64,000 nucleotides of DNA from Spirochaetia bacterium (GTDB lineage: Bacteria; Spirochaetota; Spirochaetia; Treponematales; Rectinemataceae). Of the stretch, positions 1 through 9,585 are shown one piece after another (within the stretch, counting starts at the first letter, position 1; each line of letters starts with the position of its first letter). The notes beneath the pieces were generated by a model. That model was given only the letters and a program-made list of their open reading frames with translations, ran no database searches and was not told the origin of the DNA. A program made the translations under genes and the position numbers. Location: NCBI GenBank assembly GCA_029975555.1, contig JARKOY010000149.1, positions 1 through 64,000 of the forward strand. The letters are read 5' to 3'.

Positions 1-454
1 TGACGAACTGGGAATGGGCGGTGATGGCGATGGGGATGTCGGAGGGGAAGAATTGGGAGGCTTCGAAGGCGACAAAGCCGTCGATACAGATATCGTCGGA
101 GAGAGGGGCGTGGGTGAGGATGTAGCTGTGGAGGGCGATGGTCTGACGGGAGAGTCGTTCGAGGCGGGTGGAGATGAGGCAGTGGGAGAGGCGGCATGCG
201 CGGCTGATGGCTCTGAGGCTTTCTCCGCTAGTAAAGCGGCTCAGGATGGGGTCGAGGGGGATGGGGCGCGTGAGGTAATAGGACAGGCGAAAGGTTTGGA
301 CAGAGAAGGTGGAGTGACAGCGGGGGCACTGGTAGCGCGGTACGCGTCCGAAGGCCTTGGTGAGATAGCTTCCTTTTGCGTGAGCCCAAGGGGCTTTTGG
401 TGCCTGGGTATGCCAGGCACATTCGGGATTGGGGCAGAAAGGGAATTGCTGCAT
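1..454 (-). CDS. Zinc-ribbon transposase-like protein, partial at window edge
   Basis: Read on the minus strand from an ATG at 454, preceded by a perfect AAAGGAGG ribosome binding site. The frame stays open to the window edge, giving about 151 residues of an incomplete protein. It has two cysteine pairs (C7-x4-C12 and C43-x2-C46) as in a zinc ribbon, then a segment with helix-turn-helix character (about residues 75-105), then an Asp-rich stretch (DDICIDGF) that could hold the first Asp of a DDE catalytic triad. This order resembles the N-terminal half of IS1/ISNCY-like transposases. A hairpin directly upstream of the ribosome binding site fits an insertion-sequence gene. The family call is tentative because the catalytic half lies outside the window. 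Confidence 0.55.
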   Translation of the reverse strand, partial: MQQFPFCPNPECAWHTQAPKAPWAHAKGSYLTKAFGRVPRYQCPRCHSTFSVQTFRLSYYLTRPIPLDPILSRFTSGESLRAISRACRLSHCLISTRLERLSRQTIALHSYILTHAPLSDDICIDGFVAFEASQFFPSDIPIAITAHSQFV

Positions 455-470
455 CGGTGATACCTCCTTT

Positions 471-490
471 GGAGACCGCAGTCGGTCTCC
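471..490 (-). promoter_or_regulatory. Hairpin just upstream of the edge gene's RBS
   Basis: GGAGACCG and CGGTCTCC form a perfect 8-bp stem with a 4-nt loop. It lies immediately 5' of the AAAGGAGG site of the minus-strand edge gene. In insertion sequences such hairpins limit expression from outside transcripts; that role is inferred here. Confidence 0.5.
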
Positions 491-713
491 TCACCATGAA
501 AGACGCCTTCCTTTTTCGCTTCTGCTTCAACTTTTGCACAAGCTTGAGAACACTAATTACACTTTCAGCCCGAAGGCGTCCGTCCATCATGTGCTCTGAA
601 CTTCTTACATCGCTTTGAGTATGTCTTCAGCGCTCACAAAGGAGCGCAGCCTTGTTGAGCAGATATGATATCTCATCTAAAAGGCCTCTATTTTCAGTAT
701 TAAAACACAAATA
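491..713. other. Intergenic region, no gene seen
   Basis: No coding frame with plausible composition was found between the edge gene and the lacI-type promoter. A second small inverted repeat (GCGCTC, 6-nt loop, GAGCGC) lies at 630-647. No poly-T run follows it on the plus strand, so it is not a convincing terminator. Confidence 0.4.
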
Positions 714-725
714 GGGAACGTTCCC
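714..725. promoter_or_regulatory. LacI-type operator O1 (perfect palindrome)
   Basis: GGGAACGTTCCC is a perfect 12-bp palindrome of the LacI-family type with a central CG. It lies 9 bp upstream of the -35 box of the regulator's own promoter. Its near copy O2 is centred 56 bp downstream, so the two sites bracket the promoter. Confidence 0.75.
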
Positions 726-734
726 AATTTTTTC

Positions 735-763
735 TTGCATATTTTGAAATGGCGTGTTATAAT
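735..763 (+). promoter_or_regulatory. Sigma-70 type promoter of the LacI/ARH/citrate-lyase operon
   Basis: TTGCAT (735-740) and a consensus TATAAT (758-763) are separated by exactly 17 bp. Initiation is expected near 770, inside operator O2, about 16 nt before the regulator ATG. This is the only good promoter seen before the run of genes ending at 11151. Confidence 0.75.
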
Positions 764-769
764 ATTTAT

Positions 770-781
770 GGGAACGATCCC
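770..781. promoter_or_regulatory. LacI-type operator O2
   Basis: GGGAACGATCCC matches O1 except in the centre. It overlaps the expected transcription start, where a bound repressor would block initiation. The arrangement points to autorepression and control of the whole operon by the adjacent regulator. Confidence 0.7.
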
Positions 782-785
782 ATAT

Positions 786-1811
786 ATGAGCAAACAGAAG
801 ATCAGTATTCATGAAGTGGCCCGTCTTGCAGGGGTCTCAAAGAGCACGGTGTCGCGCGTGATCTCTGACAAGGGTGGGGCGGTCAGCCCGGAGACGCTGG
901 AGCGCGTTCAAAGGGCCATCGAGCAGCTCGGGTACCGAAAAAATATTGTCGCCGCAGGCCTGAGGACGCAGAAGACCTACATGGTGCTCCTCATGATTCC
1001 GGATGTGGCGAACCCCTTCTGGTCGGAGATTGCGCGTGCGGTGCAGGATACGCTCGAGCCGGAAGGATATTCGGTCGTCATAGGGAGTACCTACTGGAGT
1101 GAGGAGCGAGAGTCGCGCTACTACGAACTCGCGCAGATGGCCCGCTTTGACGGGGTTATCCTGAACAGCGTCACCGACAATATCGATCGGATCAAGAATC
1201 TCGGGGTTCCGGCAGTGCTCATCGGTGAACGCACGGCGGCGCAGGATATCGATACCGTCGGGACGGACACGCTCCAGGCCACAAAGGTCGGCATGGAATA
1301 TCTCTACGAGACAGGTCACCGAAGAATAGCGCTTGCGACGAGCGACCACGGCAGCGAGCGATACCTTTCGCTGCGCGCCAGGGCCTACAAGGATTTTCTT
1401 CATGAGAAAGGGATTTCTTTCGATCCTGCGCTTCTTTTCTCGGTGAATTTGGACGCCGAGGGTGGAAAGGATTTGGCGAAACAGCTCCTTTCCCTCCATG
1501 ACTGGACGGCTCGGGTGGACAGCTTGTTCTGTGGGAACGACATCGTGGCGATCAGCGCCATGAATGAGCTTCGAAAGTACGGAATCATTGCGGGAATCGA
1601 TCTTTCCATCATCGGTATGGACGATGTTCCCGCTTCATCTCAGACCTACCCCCCACTGACGACGGTGCGCAAGCCTCGAGAGCGGATTGGCGTGGCGGCT
1701 GCACAGCTTCTCTTGAAGCGGATCAGTGACCCCCTCGGACCGGTCGAAAAACATCTGTTTCCCGGAGAGCTTATCGTTCGAGATAGTGTCATCGACAGAA
1801 GGAAAAAATGA
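786..1811 (+). CDS. LacI-family transcriptional regulator
   Basis: A 341-residue protein with an N-terminal LacI helix-turn-helix (IHEVARLAGVSKSTVSRVIS, about residues 6-25), a hinge, and a periplasmic-binding-protein-like effector domain ending in the typical PPLTTVRKPRERIG and LIVRDS segments. The ATG at 786 is preferred over upstream in-frame ATGs because the domain begins right there and the predicted transcription start is near 770. No clear Shine-Dalgarno sequence precedes it, so translation may start on a nearly leaderless message. It overlaps the next gene by ATGA. It probably represses the downstream operon until a sugar-like ligand binds; the ligand is unknown. Confidence 0.9.
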   Translation: MSKQKISIHEVARLAGVSKSTVSRVISDKGGAVSPETLERVQRAIEQLGYRKNIVAAGLRTQKTYMVLLMIPDVANPFWSEIARAVQDTLEPEGYSVVIGSTYWSEERESRYYELAQMARFDGVILNSVTDNIDRIKNLGVPAVLIGERTAAQDIDTVGTDTLQATKVGMEYLYETGHRRIALATSDHGSERYLSLRARAYKDFLHEKGISFDPALLFSVNLDAEGGKDLAKQLLSLHDWTARVDSLFCGNDIVAISAMNELRKYGIIAGIDLSIIGMDDVPASSQTYPPLTTVRKPRERIGVAAAQLLLKRISDPLGPVEKHLFPGELIVRDSVIDRRKK

Positions 1812-2806
1812 TGAAGACAAAGGCGGAGATTGTCGCGGACAGGATGGATTTCGAGTCGAGGGCCATCGGGGCATTTATAGGGCTTGCAGTGGGAGACGCG
1901 GTGGGAGATCTGGGAAGGAATCAGGATCACCGCAATCGGTATGGCCTTATCACGCGGCTCCTCGACGATGGGAAAAGCACCGACGATACGGAATTTGGGG
2001 TGCTGACCGCGAGGGCTCTCCTCGATGCAAAGGGTGCGCTTACTCCGAAGAAGACTGCCGAGGCCTGGAGGCGCTACATTCTCGACCGAGGCGGTGCGAA
2101 AAAGAGGGCGGGGCGCCCACTCTACGGCGCGATCGAGAATCTTTCGCGCGGCATGGAGCCGCCCCTTTCGGGGAAGTTCAATGTGATGAATATCGACGAC
2201 GGCGCCGCAATGCGCGCGACGCCCCACGGAATTCTCTGGGCCGGCGATCCGCAGAGGGCTGCCGAGTCGGCGATGGCGGACGCCTGCATAAGCCACGACG
2301 CGGACGGAGTCTGGGCCGCCCAAGCAGTGGCCGCCGCGGTGTCGGTCGCGGTGGCTGCAGGCACGGTCGAAGAGATCGTGGAGACGGCGCGGGCGCTGCT
2401 TCCGCCTAAAAGCTGGATCGAACACGCGATGGATACGGCCATGGAAATCTGCGAGCGTCTGCCGGACATAGAAGATGCGTACGAAGAGCTCCACACGAGG
2501 CTCTGGACGCCTGAACACGCTGCGTCCCCCGAAGCCATTCCGCAGGTCTTTGCAATTTTTAAACTCTGCGGCGGCGATCCGAAGCGCGGGCTTCTGTGGA
2601 GCGCCAATTTCGGGCGGGATGCTGACACTATCGCGGGGCTCGTGTGCTCATTGTCAGGCGCAATGCACGGCTCTTCGTCGTTCCCCGCCGAGTGGATCCA
2701 ATCGCTGAGAAAGCCTTCCGGGACCTGTCTTGAGTTTGCGATGGAAGAGGACATCGTAAGTCTTGCAAAAGAGCTCGTTGCGCTGTCGTGCGAGCTTGGG
2801 GCATAA
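1808..2806 (+). CDS. ADP-ribosylglycohydrolase (ARH/DraG) family protein
   Basis: A 332-residue protein of usual length for the ARH fold. It has the N-terminal GAFIGLAVGDAVG motif (21-33), the metal-binding STDDTE motif (57-62) and the C-terminal DADT motif (271-274) followed by a Gly/Ala-rich helix. Family members use two metal ions to cleave ribosyl glycosidic bonds, classically ADP-ribose on arginine or serine, but some act on small ribosides. Its start overlaps the regulator stop, and a permease gene follows 4 bp after its own stop, so it belongs to a transport operon. A role on an imported ribosyl-type compound is therefore more likely than protein de-ADP-ribosylation; this is inference. 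Confidence 0.85.
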   Translation: MMKTKAEIVADRMDFESRAIGAFIGLAVGDAVGDLGRNQDHRNRYGLITRLLDDGKSTDDTEFGVLTARALLDAKGALTPKKTAEAWRRYILDRGGAKKRAGRPLYGAIENLSRGMEPPLSGKFNVMNIDDGAAMRATPHGILWAGDPQRAAESAMADACISHDADGVWAAQAVAAAVSVAVAAGTVEEIVETARALLPPKSWIEHAMDTAMEICERLPDIEDAYEELHTRLWTPEHAASPEAIPQVFAIFKLCGGDPKRGLLWSANFGRDADTIAGLVCSLSGAMHGSSSFPAEWIQSLRKPSGTCLEFAMEEDIVSLAKELVALSCELGA

Positions 2807-2810
2807 CCAT

Positions 2811-3701
2811 ATGGCCGCACTCGCGAAAAGAAAGGACTGGGCCCTGTTGGTACTACTCGCTCCGGCCCTGATGTACTTCCTTGTATACCACCTCATTCCC
2901 ATTGCGGGCATGGTGATGGCCTTCCAGGACTACAGGATCGTCGGGAAGAGCCCCTTTGTTGGGTTGAAGCATTTTAAGATGCTTTTTGCGTCGCCTGCTT
3001 TTGTCCAAGTGCTCGTGAATACGCTCATCATCAGTTTTATGAAGATCGTACTGTTTTTCCCGCTGCCGATCGCCTTCGCTCTGATGCTCAATGAAGTGAG
3101 GGCTTCTGTGCTGCGTAAGTTCATCCAGTCCACCACCTACCTTCCACACTTTTTGTCCTGGGTTGTCATCGCGGGGATATGGATCGCCTTTCTCTCGCCG
3201 AGCGGCGGGGGCGCCAATCAGCTGAGGAGCATCTTCGGTCTTCCGCCCCGCGACTATATGACGGACAAATCGGCGATCAGGTGGGTGTTATTCGCATCGG
3301 AGACGTGGAGGAGCCTGGGATGGGATTCCATTATCTATCTGGCGGCGCTGGCGTCCATCAATCCCAGCCTGTATGAGTCGGCGGACCTCGACGGCGCAGG
3401 GACCATCCAGAAAATGCGCTTCATCACGCTCCCGGAACTTCTGCCGACCATGGTGACGGTGTTCATCCTCAACATGGGCTTCTTTCTGAACGCTGGGTTC
3501 GACCAGATCTTCAACATGATGAACGACTCTGTGATAAGCGTAGTGGATATCCTCGACACGTACGTGTACAGGATCGGCCTCTTGAACATGCAGTATTCAT
3601 TTTCCACCGCGGCGAGCCTCTTCAAGGGCCTCATCGGGCTCGTGCTGATTCTGGCGGCGCACCAAGGGTCGCGGAAGATAACGGGGAAAGGCCTATGGTA
3701 A
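2811..3701 (+). CDS. CUT1 ABC sugar permease, LplB type
   Basis: A 296-residue inner-membrane protein with six predicted membrane segments. The first follows a charged start (KRKDWALLVLLAPALMYF). A binding-protein-dependent transport loop lies near residues 190-215 (YESADLDGAGTIQKMRFITL), matching the EAA motif that docks the ATPase. Sequence style is that of LplB-type permeases, which pair with a YtcP-type partner for oligosaccharide uptake. The ATG at 2811 is chosen because upstream in-frame codons read into the previous gene. No ATPase gene is in the cluster, so a shared MsmX-like ATPase elsewhere is likely. Confidence 0.88.
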   Translation: MAALAKRKDWALLVLLAPALMYFLVYHLIPIAGMVMAFQDYRIVGKSPFVGLKHFKMLFASPAFVQVLVNTLIISFMKIVLFFPLPIAFALMLNEVRASVLRKFIQSTTYLPHFLSWVVIAGIWIAFLSPSGGGANQLRSIFGLPPRDYMTDKSAIRWVLFASETWRSLGWDSIIYLAALASINPSLYESADLDGAGTIQKMRFITLPELLPTMVTVFILNMGFFLNAGFDQIFNMMNDSVISVVDILDTYVYRIGLLNMQYSFSTAASLFKGLIGLVLILAAHQGSRKITGKGLW

Positions 3702-4612
3702 GGAGCATTTCCTCTGCAAAGAAGGTGAGGACGCCCGCGTCGGAGCTTTTCTGGAGATGCTGTTTTACTGCGCTCCTTCTGTGCACGTGCGCAATCGTGT
3801 TGGTGCCTCTGTTCAATCTTCTCGCGCTTTCTCTTTCGGAGCCTTCGCGTGTCTCGGAGGTTCGGGGGCTCACCGTGCTTCCCAAAGGTCTTTCGCTGGT
3901 GAACTACAGGGTGTTGATGGCCAATCCGCTCTTCATGCGGAGCATCCTGAACTCGGTTTACATCACGCTCGTGGGCACTGCGTTGAACCTGCTCGTCACA
4001 TCGATGGCGGCCTTCGCCCTGACGCGGCCGAAGCTTCCGTTCCGCCGCTTCTTTATGGTGCTCATCATCATTGTTATGATCTTAGAGCCCGCGCTGGTGA
4101 CCGAATATCTGGTGGTTAAGAAGATCGGGCTCATGAACAGCCTCTGGGCCGTGATCCTCTATAAAGCCGTCAATGTGTATTACTTGATTATTTTAATGCG
4201 GTATTTTGAGGAAATCCCTCCGTCGCTCGTTGAAGCGGCGCAAGTGGACGGCGCGAGCAATATGACGGTGCTGAAGAACATAGTGCTCCCCTTGGCAAAA
4301 CCCGCACTCGCGACGCTGGGGCTCTTCTATGGTGTGTTCCACTGGAACGAATATTTCCGTGCAAGTATTTATCTCACCGATCCGATGAAATACCCCCTGC
4401 AGCTCATCCTGCGACAGTTCGTGGTGCTCGACGACACGGCGTCGCTCATCGGTTCGGGGACCTTGTTCAGCTACGATGAGGCGGCGCGGCTCAGCTACAG
4501 CGCGCTGCAGGCGAGCACCATCGTCGTGGCGATTCTGCCGGTTCTCATTGTCTACCCCCTCATTCTGAAATATTACGCGCGAGGAGTGATGGAGGGTGGA
4601 GTAAAGGAATAG
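3695..4612 (+). CDS. CUT1 ABC sugar permease, YtcP type
   Basis: A 305-residue inner-membrane protein with six predicted membrane segments and an EAA loop (PSLVEAAQVDGASNMTVLKN, about residues 175-195). It overlaps the preceding permease by 7 nt, which suggests translational coupling and a heterodimeric pore. The YtcP-like C-terminus (KYYARGVMEGGVKE) is characteristic. With the next gene it forms a complete importer apart from the ATPase, which is not encoded here. Confidence 0.88.
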   Translation: MVRSISSAKKVRTPASELFWRCCFTALLLCTCAIVLVPLFNLLALSLSEPSRVSEVRGLTVLPKGLSLVNYRVLMANPLFMRSILNSVYITLVGTALNLLVTSMAAFALTRPKLPFRRFFMVLIIIVMILEPALVTEYLVVKKIGLMNSLWAVILYKAVNVYYLIILMRYFEEIPPSLVEAAQVDGASNMTVLKNIVLPLAKPALATLGLFYGVFHWNEYFRASIYLTDPMKYPLQLILRQFVVLDDTASLIGSGTLFSYDEAARLSYSALQASTIVVAILPVLIVYPLILKYYARGVMEGGVKE

Positions 4613-4621
4613 GAGGTTCAC

Positions 4622-6046
4622 ATGAAAAAGAACACATTCTTGTGTGCGCTCATGGCTGCGATGATGATTTTGGGCATCGCCGCCGTCGGAGCGCAGCCGA
4701 AGGTGCGGCTCGTGCTGAAGGATCTGGACACCGATCCGAACACGCCGCAGTTTGTCCAGCTCATCGAAAAGGGCATGGCGGCGGCGGGCACTCCGGTGAA
4801 GATCGAGGTGGTCAAGGTCCCTTCGGGCAACTACGCGGAGAAGATCAGCCTCATGATCATGTCCGGGGATATCCCCGACATCATCTATTTTCAGGGCGGA
4901 GACGACAAGATCGCCATGCAGGGTATGCTCGAGGACTTGAGGCCTTACCTCACCAAATCGAAGTACCTGAAGAATGTCCTGGATCCGCACAGCAAGGCGA
5001 GGCTCGAGAGCTATCCGTACCTCGTGTGGGTCGCTCCTCCCCGCGTCCGTGCGCCCGTCATGCGAAAGGACTGGTTCGATTCTTTGCCTTCGGCCAAGGC
5101 GCTGGCCGCCAAGCCCACGGTGGATGCCTACTATGCGCTTTTCAAAGACCTCGTGCAGAAAAAGGGCGCTCAGTACGGCATTTCGGTGACAGGGGCCACG
5201 AATGGTGCCGAAGAGCTCGATTCTATTTTCGATGGGGCCTATGGGATCACCTCGACCTGGATGAAGGGCAGCGACGGGCAGTGGGTCTACTGCAGGGTCA
5301 CACCGAACGAGAAAGAGAAGCTTGCGTTCTATGCCAAACTCTACAAGGAAGGACTCCTCGATCCTGAATACCTGACCAAAAAGTGGGACACTAAAGAGCA
5401 GGTCTTCTACGAAGGCAAGGCAGGAATGGTCGTCGGGGTCGCGCCGGGCAGCATCGATGTGTACGTCAACAAGATGATGAAATCGCAGAACACGAGCCTC
5501 GTTGCGCTGCCTCCCCCCGCAGGGAAGGCACAGGGCCTCGGGCCATTTGTCGATGTCATAAAGGAATCGCGTGGATTTGCGATTCCGGTGACTTCAAAGG
5601 TGAAAGATGCGGCCTTTGCGGTGCTCGACTTCATGTGGAGCCCGGCGGGTCTCAAGATCGCCAAGCTCGGTATTCCCGGTGTTCACTATGTCGAAGAACC
5701 TAACCGCTACGTGCTGACCGACAAATACGCAGAGTGGTACAACGGCTGGTTCGGCGACTCGTTCAATGGCTTTGTTCCCGACAAGCCCTTGAATAGGCCC
5801 ATCATGACCGAGCCGGCAGTAGAGGCAGGAAAGCTCGCCGTCAAGTACATGATGCCCGACAAGACCTTCCTTATTCCCGAGCAGTACATCACCAACTGGG
5901 ATGCCATGACGAACCTCTATAAAGAATACGAGGCGGACATCATCACCGGCAAAAAGCCGATTTCGGCCTTCGACGAGTTTGTCCAGAAGTGGTACGCCGC
6001 AGGCGGAGCCGAGCTGACCAAATACGCGCAGACGAAACTGAAGTAA
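4622..6046 (+). CDS. Extracellular solute-binding protein (CUT1, LplA/LipO-like)
   Basis: A 474-residue exported protein preceded by AGGAGG 6 nt before the ATG. The signal peptide (about residues 1-24) ends at AVGAQ with no lipobox cysteine, so it should be periplasmic rather than lipid-anchored. The body follows the large solute-binding fold of LplA/YtcQ-type proteins that deliver oligosaccharides to the two preceding permeases. Unlike the other importers in this window, the binding-protein gene is last among the transporter genes, and no stem-loop follows; the next ATG is only 8 bp away. The ligand cannot be read from sequence. Confidence 0.85.
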   Translation: MKKNTFLCALMAAMMILGIAAVGAQPKVRLVLKDLDTDPNTPQFVQLIEKGMAAAGTPVKIEVVKVPSGNYAEKISLMIMSGDIPDIIYFQGGDDKIAMQGMLEDLRPYLTKSKYLKNVLDPHSKARLESYPYLVWVAPPRVRAPVMRKDWFDSLPSAKALAAKPTVDAYYALFKDLVQKKGAQYGISVTGATNGAEELDSIFDGAYGITSTWMKGSDGQWVYCRVTPNEKEKLAFYAKLYKEGLLDPEYLTKKWDTKEQVFYEGKAGMVVGVAPGSIDVYVNKMMKSQNTSLVALPPPAGKAQGLGPFVDVIKESRGFAIPVTSKVKDAAFAVLDFMWSPAGLKIAKLGIPGVHYVEEPNRYVLTDKYAEWYNGWFGDSFNGFVPDKPLNRPIMTEPAVEAGKLAVKYMMPDKTFLIPEQYITNWDAMTNLYKEYEADIITGKKPISAFDEFVQKWYAAGGAELTKYAQTKLK

Positions 6047-6054
6047 GGCTGTCT

Positions 6055-8352
6055 ATGCCGACGATTCTTCCTGACTATCTTGAACGAGTGTATGCGGGGC
6101 TGCTTGGAAAAATGATCGGAATTCGTCTGGGAGCTCCGGTGGAGCCTGCGATCTGGACCTATGAGCGCATCCGCGATGTCTACGGCGAGGTTACTTCGTA
6201 TCTGAAGCCCTACAGGAACTTTGCGGCGGATGACGACGCGAATGGGCCTGTGTACTTTATCCGCCCCTTGCTTGAGAAGATCGAGAATGCGTTGACGCGC
6301 GGCGCTGGGAATGATTTGAACGTCGTGGAGGATAGCTCTGTGGCGACTGCGTTTGAGAGGGGGACTCTCCAGACTCGCCTTGAGGATACGTCCATCGAGG
6401 CTGGAGAGGTGGTCGCCGGCGATGTGGCCGCAGCCTGGCTCAACTACGCGCGCGAAGGCATCGGAATGTTCTGGTGGGGAGGGTACGGCCGGAGCACCGA
6501 GCACACCGCCTACCTCAATTTGAAGCATGGGATCTCTGCGCCAGAATCAGGCTCGATGGCGAGAAACGGCAAAGTGGTCGCGGAGCAGATCGGCGGGCAG
6601 ATATTCGTCGACACATGGGGGCTCGTGTGGCCGGGGAATCCTGAAAAGGCTGCGGAGTTCGCTGCGCGCGCTGCCTCGGTTTCGCACGATGGGGAAGGAC
6701 TCAACGGCGCGAGGTTCATCGCGGGCTGCATTGCGGCGGCGTTCAAGGAATCCGACATGCGGGCGGTGATGGAGACTGGTCTAAGCCTTATCCAAAGGGA
6801 CTCGGCTTACGCCGCGGTGGTGCGGGCCGTAAGAGACTTTTACAGAGAGCAGCCCAAAGACTGGCGCGCCTGCATGGAATACCTGCTCGCCGAGTGGGGA
6901 TACGACAAGTGGCCCGGCCTCTGTCACATCATCCCAAATGCGGGAGTGTGCGCGTTGGCCATGCTGTACGGCGCAGGGAGCTTCGCGCGCACCGTCGAGA
7001 TTGCGACCATGTGCGGCTGGGATACCGACTGCAACGCGGGCAACGTAGGGACAGTGGCCGGCGTGCTCTATGGTCTTGAGGCCCTCCCGCTCCACTATCG
7101 ACAACCCATCAACGACAGCATCGTGCTCTCCGGCCTGCCTGGGAGCCTCAACATCCTCGATATTCCGACTTTTTCCAGGAGAATCGCGGTTGCCGGATAC
7201 GCCCTGGCTGGGGAAGGAATTCCAGAGAGTATTTCGGCGCCTCTTGCCCTCGGTGACGGAGAGCGCGGGCTGTTCTTCGATTTTTCGCTGCCGGGTTCGA
7301 CGCACGGCATGCGGACCTCGGATCCGACCCGCTTCGCGGTATGCCATCGGGGAGGCGGCGGGGTCGGACGCGCTGACGTCGAGGGTGGCGCAGCCGGTGA
7401 TGTTAGCGCTGAGCCTCGTGACGCGCAGCGTAAAAATGCCCTCGAGTTCCGCTTCGAGCGGCTTACCCGGGAGGAGAGCGGCAAATGCTTTTTTAAGCCA
7501 TTCTATCGGCGCTCCGATTTTGACGACGAGAGGTACAGCCCGGTTTTTTCCCCGCTCGCGCGGCCCGGACAGAACGTCGAGATCGAATTCAGCATGGAAC
7601 GCTGGGAAGGCCAAAGCATCGGCGTGGAAGGCTACGTGCGCGACACGTGGTCGCAGAAAGATGTCCTCACGACCTCGCCCATGTTCCCGGAGGAGGGTAG
7701 GACATACCGCCTCGAGTTTACGATTCCGTCACTCGACGGTTCTTTCCCCGATGAGGTCGGCTTCAAGATCACGAGTTTTTCGGGAAAAGGTAAGCGTGAT
7801 TCGGGAAGGCTTTTCATCCATCGGTTTGCGATAAGGGGCAGGGCGTCCTACGACATCGATATTGCGAAACAGTCGGTCGAATTTGGCTGCGTGACGCCAT
7901 TTTCTCACGATGGAGGATCATGGTCGATCGAGGATGGCCGCCTGCATCTCATGACGCCCAGCAAGGCAGCCTCGTACACGGGCGGCTACGGCGTGGCCGA
8001 TCAGAAGATCAGCGCAGAGGTAACGCCTCTTGCCGGCGACAGCCACATGCTCATCGTAAGGGCGAAGGGGGCCCAACAGGGCTACTGGGGTGGCTTCGAT
8101 GGCCATGGCAAGGTGGCGATCTATAGGCAGGACTTCGGATTCCTGAAGCTTGCCGAGGCTGCATACGACTGGAAACCCGATAAAAGCGTCCGGATATCGC
8201 TCGCTGCGGCGGGCGAGATACTTTCTCTCTGGATCGATGGGAAGAAAGTCCTCGAAGCGAAGGACTCCTCGTTCAAGAGCGGACTTGTCGGGTGCGGCTC
8301 GCTTCGGGCCTCTCGGGCGCTCTACGGCCTTTTCTCGGTGGAAGAATTATGA
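6055..8352 (+). CDS. ADP-ribosylglycohydrolase family protein with C-terminal beta-sandwich extension
   Basis: A 765-residue protein. Residues about 1-400 are an ARH-type domain: [15 protein letters not shown] near the start, a variant metal motif ADDDANG (58-64) in place of TDDT, and WDTDCNAG (from about 322) near the domain end. The remaining half is predicted mostly beta-strand. Its last 150 residues (from about 615) resemble a concanavalin/LamG-like or DUF1080-like carbohydrate-binding sandwich, with a typical SLWIDGKKV strand. No signal peptide is seen, so it acts in the cytoplasm. It is the second ARH paralog of the operon and overlaps the next gene by ATGA. The fused sandwich suggests a bulky glycoside substrate; this is inferred. 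Confidence 0.8.
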   Translation: MPTILPDYLERVYAGLLGKMIGIRLGAPVEPAIWTYERIRDVYGEVTSYLKPYRNFAADDDANGPVYFIRPLLEKIENALTRGAGNDLNVVEDSSVATAFERGTLQTRLEDTSIEAGEVVAGDVAAAWLNYAREGIGMFWWGGYGRSTEHTAYLNLKHGISAPESGSMARNGKVVAEQIGGQIFVDTWGLVWPGNPEKAAEFAARAASVSHDGEGLNGARFIAGCIAAAFKESDMRAVMETGLSLIQRDSAYAAVVRAVRDFYREQPKDWRACMEYLLAEWGYDKWPGLCHIIPNAGVCALAMLYGAGSFARTVEIATMCGWDTDCNAGNVGTVAGVLYGLEALPLHYRQPINDSIVLSGLPGSLNILDIPTFSRRIAVAGYALAGEGIPESISAPLALGDGERGLFFDFSLPGSTHGMRTSDPTRFAVCHRGGGGVGRADVEGGAAGDVSAEPRDAQRKNALEFRFERLTREESGKCFFKPFYRRSDFDDERYSPVFSPLARPGQNVEIEFSMERWEGQSIGVEGYVRDTWSQKDVLTTSPMFPEEGRTYRLEFTIPSLDGSFPDEVGFKITSFSGKGKRDSGRLFIHRFAIRGRASYDIDIAKQSVEFGCVTPFSHDGGSWSIEDGRLHLMTPSKAASYTGGYGVADQKISAEVTPLAGDSHMLIVRAKGAQQGYWGGFDGHGKVAIYRQDFGFLKLAEAAYDWKPDKSVRISLAAAGEILSLWIDGKKVLEAKDSSFKSGLVGCGSLRASRALYGLFSVEEL

Positions 8353-9584
8353 GCGAACTGCAAGTGTTTGAAGCAGGCTTCGCTTCGAAGTCGGACTGTC
8401 TGGTGAGGTATGTGCCCTCGGCGTGTCCGGTTTCGATCACAGCCAAATCGAGCGTTGCTGTCCTCTTTGGCGATGCGATACAGTGCAGCGCCCAGGACAT
8501 GCTCGCTTCGTACGGTGTGACGACCGGACGTCTGGAAATAGAAGACGACGGGGCGCTCGATTTCGTGCTGCGAGCACGCATTGAGGCTGTCCTCAGAAAG
8601 GCCGGATTCGTGTTCCAGTCATGCCCATCACTTCAGAAAGACTGGGCGCACACCAGCCCTAGACGGGCTCCGAGCGACCGTGACCGAACCCGGCAGGTCC
8701 GTCTCTATGTGCCGGGCGATCAGCCACATTTCGCGATCAATGCGGATTTGTTCGGCGCGGACGTGCTGGTCTTCGACCTCGAAGACTCAGTCGCCGAGGA
8801 GCGGAAGTTCGAGGCAAGAATACTCGTTCGCCGGCTTTTGGAGAGCGAATTTTTGTTTGAGAGAAGCGAGCTCGCGGTGCGAGTCAACGCGCTTCGGACC
8901 GAATGCGGCAAGGCGGACGTCGCAGAGATCGTGGCTGGCCATCCTCACGCGATTCTTCTGCCGAAATGCGAATCGGCGGAGGATGTGAAGGTTCTCGATA
9001 CACTGCTCTCCCTTCAAGAACAAGAGAAGGGCCTCGAAAGAGGCAGCATTCACATCATGCCGATCATCGAGACATCCAAAGGAGTGCTGGCTGCTGCGGA
9101 AATAGCCCGTGCTTCCGACCGAAACGTGGCGCTCTGTTTCGGGTACGAGGATTTTTCGAGAGACATCTGCGCAAGACCTGCCCCAGTGGAGGGAGCTGGC
9201 GCAACGCAGGGGAAGTCCGCTCAAATCGAGGCGCTGCTGGCCCGGCAGATGATAGTGCTGGCCGCAAGGTCTGCCGGCATCCAGCCGCTCGATTCCGTGT
9301 TTTCGGATATTGAGGATACCGACGGCCTTACGGAATCCTGCTATCTGGCGAGGGCCCTCGGTTTTGAAGGAAAAGCGGTCATTCATCCTTCGCAGATCGA
9401 ACCTGTGCGTAGGGCGTTTTCGCCATCCGACGAGGAGGTGGAGAGGGCGAAGGCTATTGTGGCGGCCTATGAGAATTCTCTGAAGGAAGGAAGAGGGGCG
9501 GTCGACTTCGATGGCCAGATGATCGATGCGCCCCTTGTGAGCAAGGCGCGACGCATAATCGAAGAAAGCGCCCGTGGAGCATGA
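8349..9584 (+). CDS. citDE: CitD-CitE fusion: citrate lyase acyl carrier protein plus beta subunit-like
   Basis: A 411-residue protein. Residues about 5-90 match the citrate lyase gamma chain ([20 protein letters not shown], then [17 protein letters not shown]). Residues about 115-400 match the CitE/malyl-CoA lyase TIM barrel, with [40 protein letters not shown] and [17 protein letters not shown]. In separate CitD proteins the prosthetic phosphoribosyl-dephospho-CoA sits on Ser14 of an ESSD-like stretch. Here the aligned stretch is ASKSD, with Ser at 13 and 15, so the attachment residue is uncertain. A linker of about 25 residues joins the domains. The ATG at 8349 overlaps the previous stop. 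CitF follows, so this is a lyase complex acting on citrate or a related acid. Confidence 0.85.
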   Translation: MSELQVFEAGFASKSDCLVRYVPSACPVSITAKSSVAVLFGDAIQCSAQDMLASYGVTTGRLEIEDDGALDFVLRARIEAVLRKAGFVFQSCPSLQKDWAHTSPRRAPSDRDRTRQVRLYVPGDQPHFAINADLFGADVLVFDLEDSVAEERKFEARILVRRLLESEFLFERSELAVRVNALRTECGKADVAEIVAGHPHAILLPKCESAEDVKVLDTLLSLQEQEKGLERGSIHIMPIIETSKGVLAAAEIARASDRNVALCFGYEDFSRDICARPAPVEGAGATQGKSAQIEALLARQMIVLAARSAGIQPLDSVFSDIEDTDGLTESCYLARALGFEGKAVIHPSQIEPVRRAFSPSDEEVERAKAIVAAYENSLKEGRGAVDFDGQMIDAPLVSKARRIIEESARGA

Positions 9585-9585
9585 C

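Noticed and set aside
7330-7480. Frameshift inside the second ARH gene, because this part looks Gly/Ala-rich and unlike a folded domain
   Set aside because: The sequence resumes as protein-like ([10 protein letters not shown], then [14 protein letters not shown]) in the same frame, and the other frames are worse or stopped.
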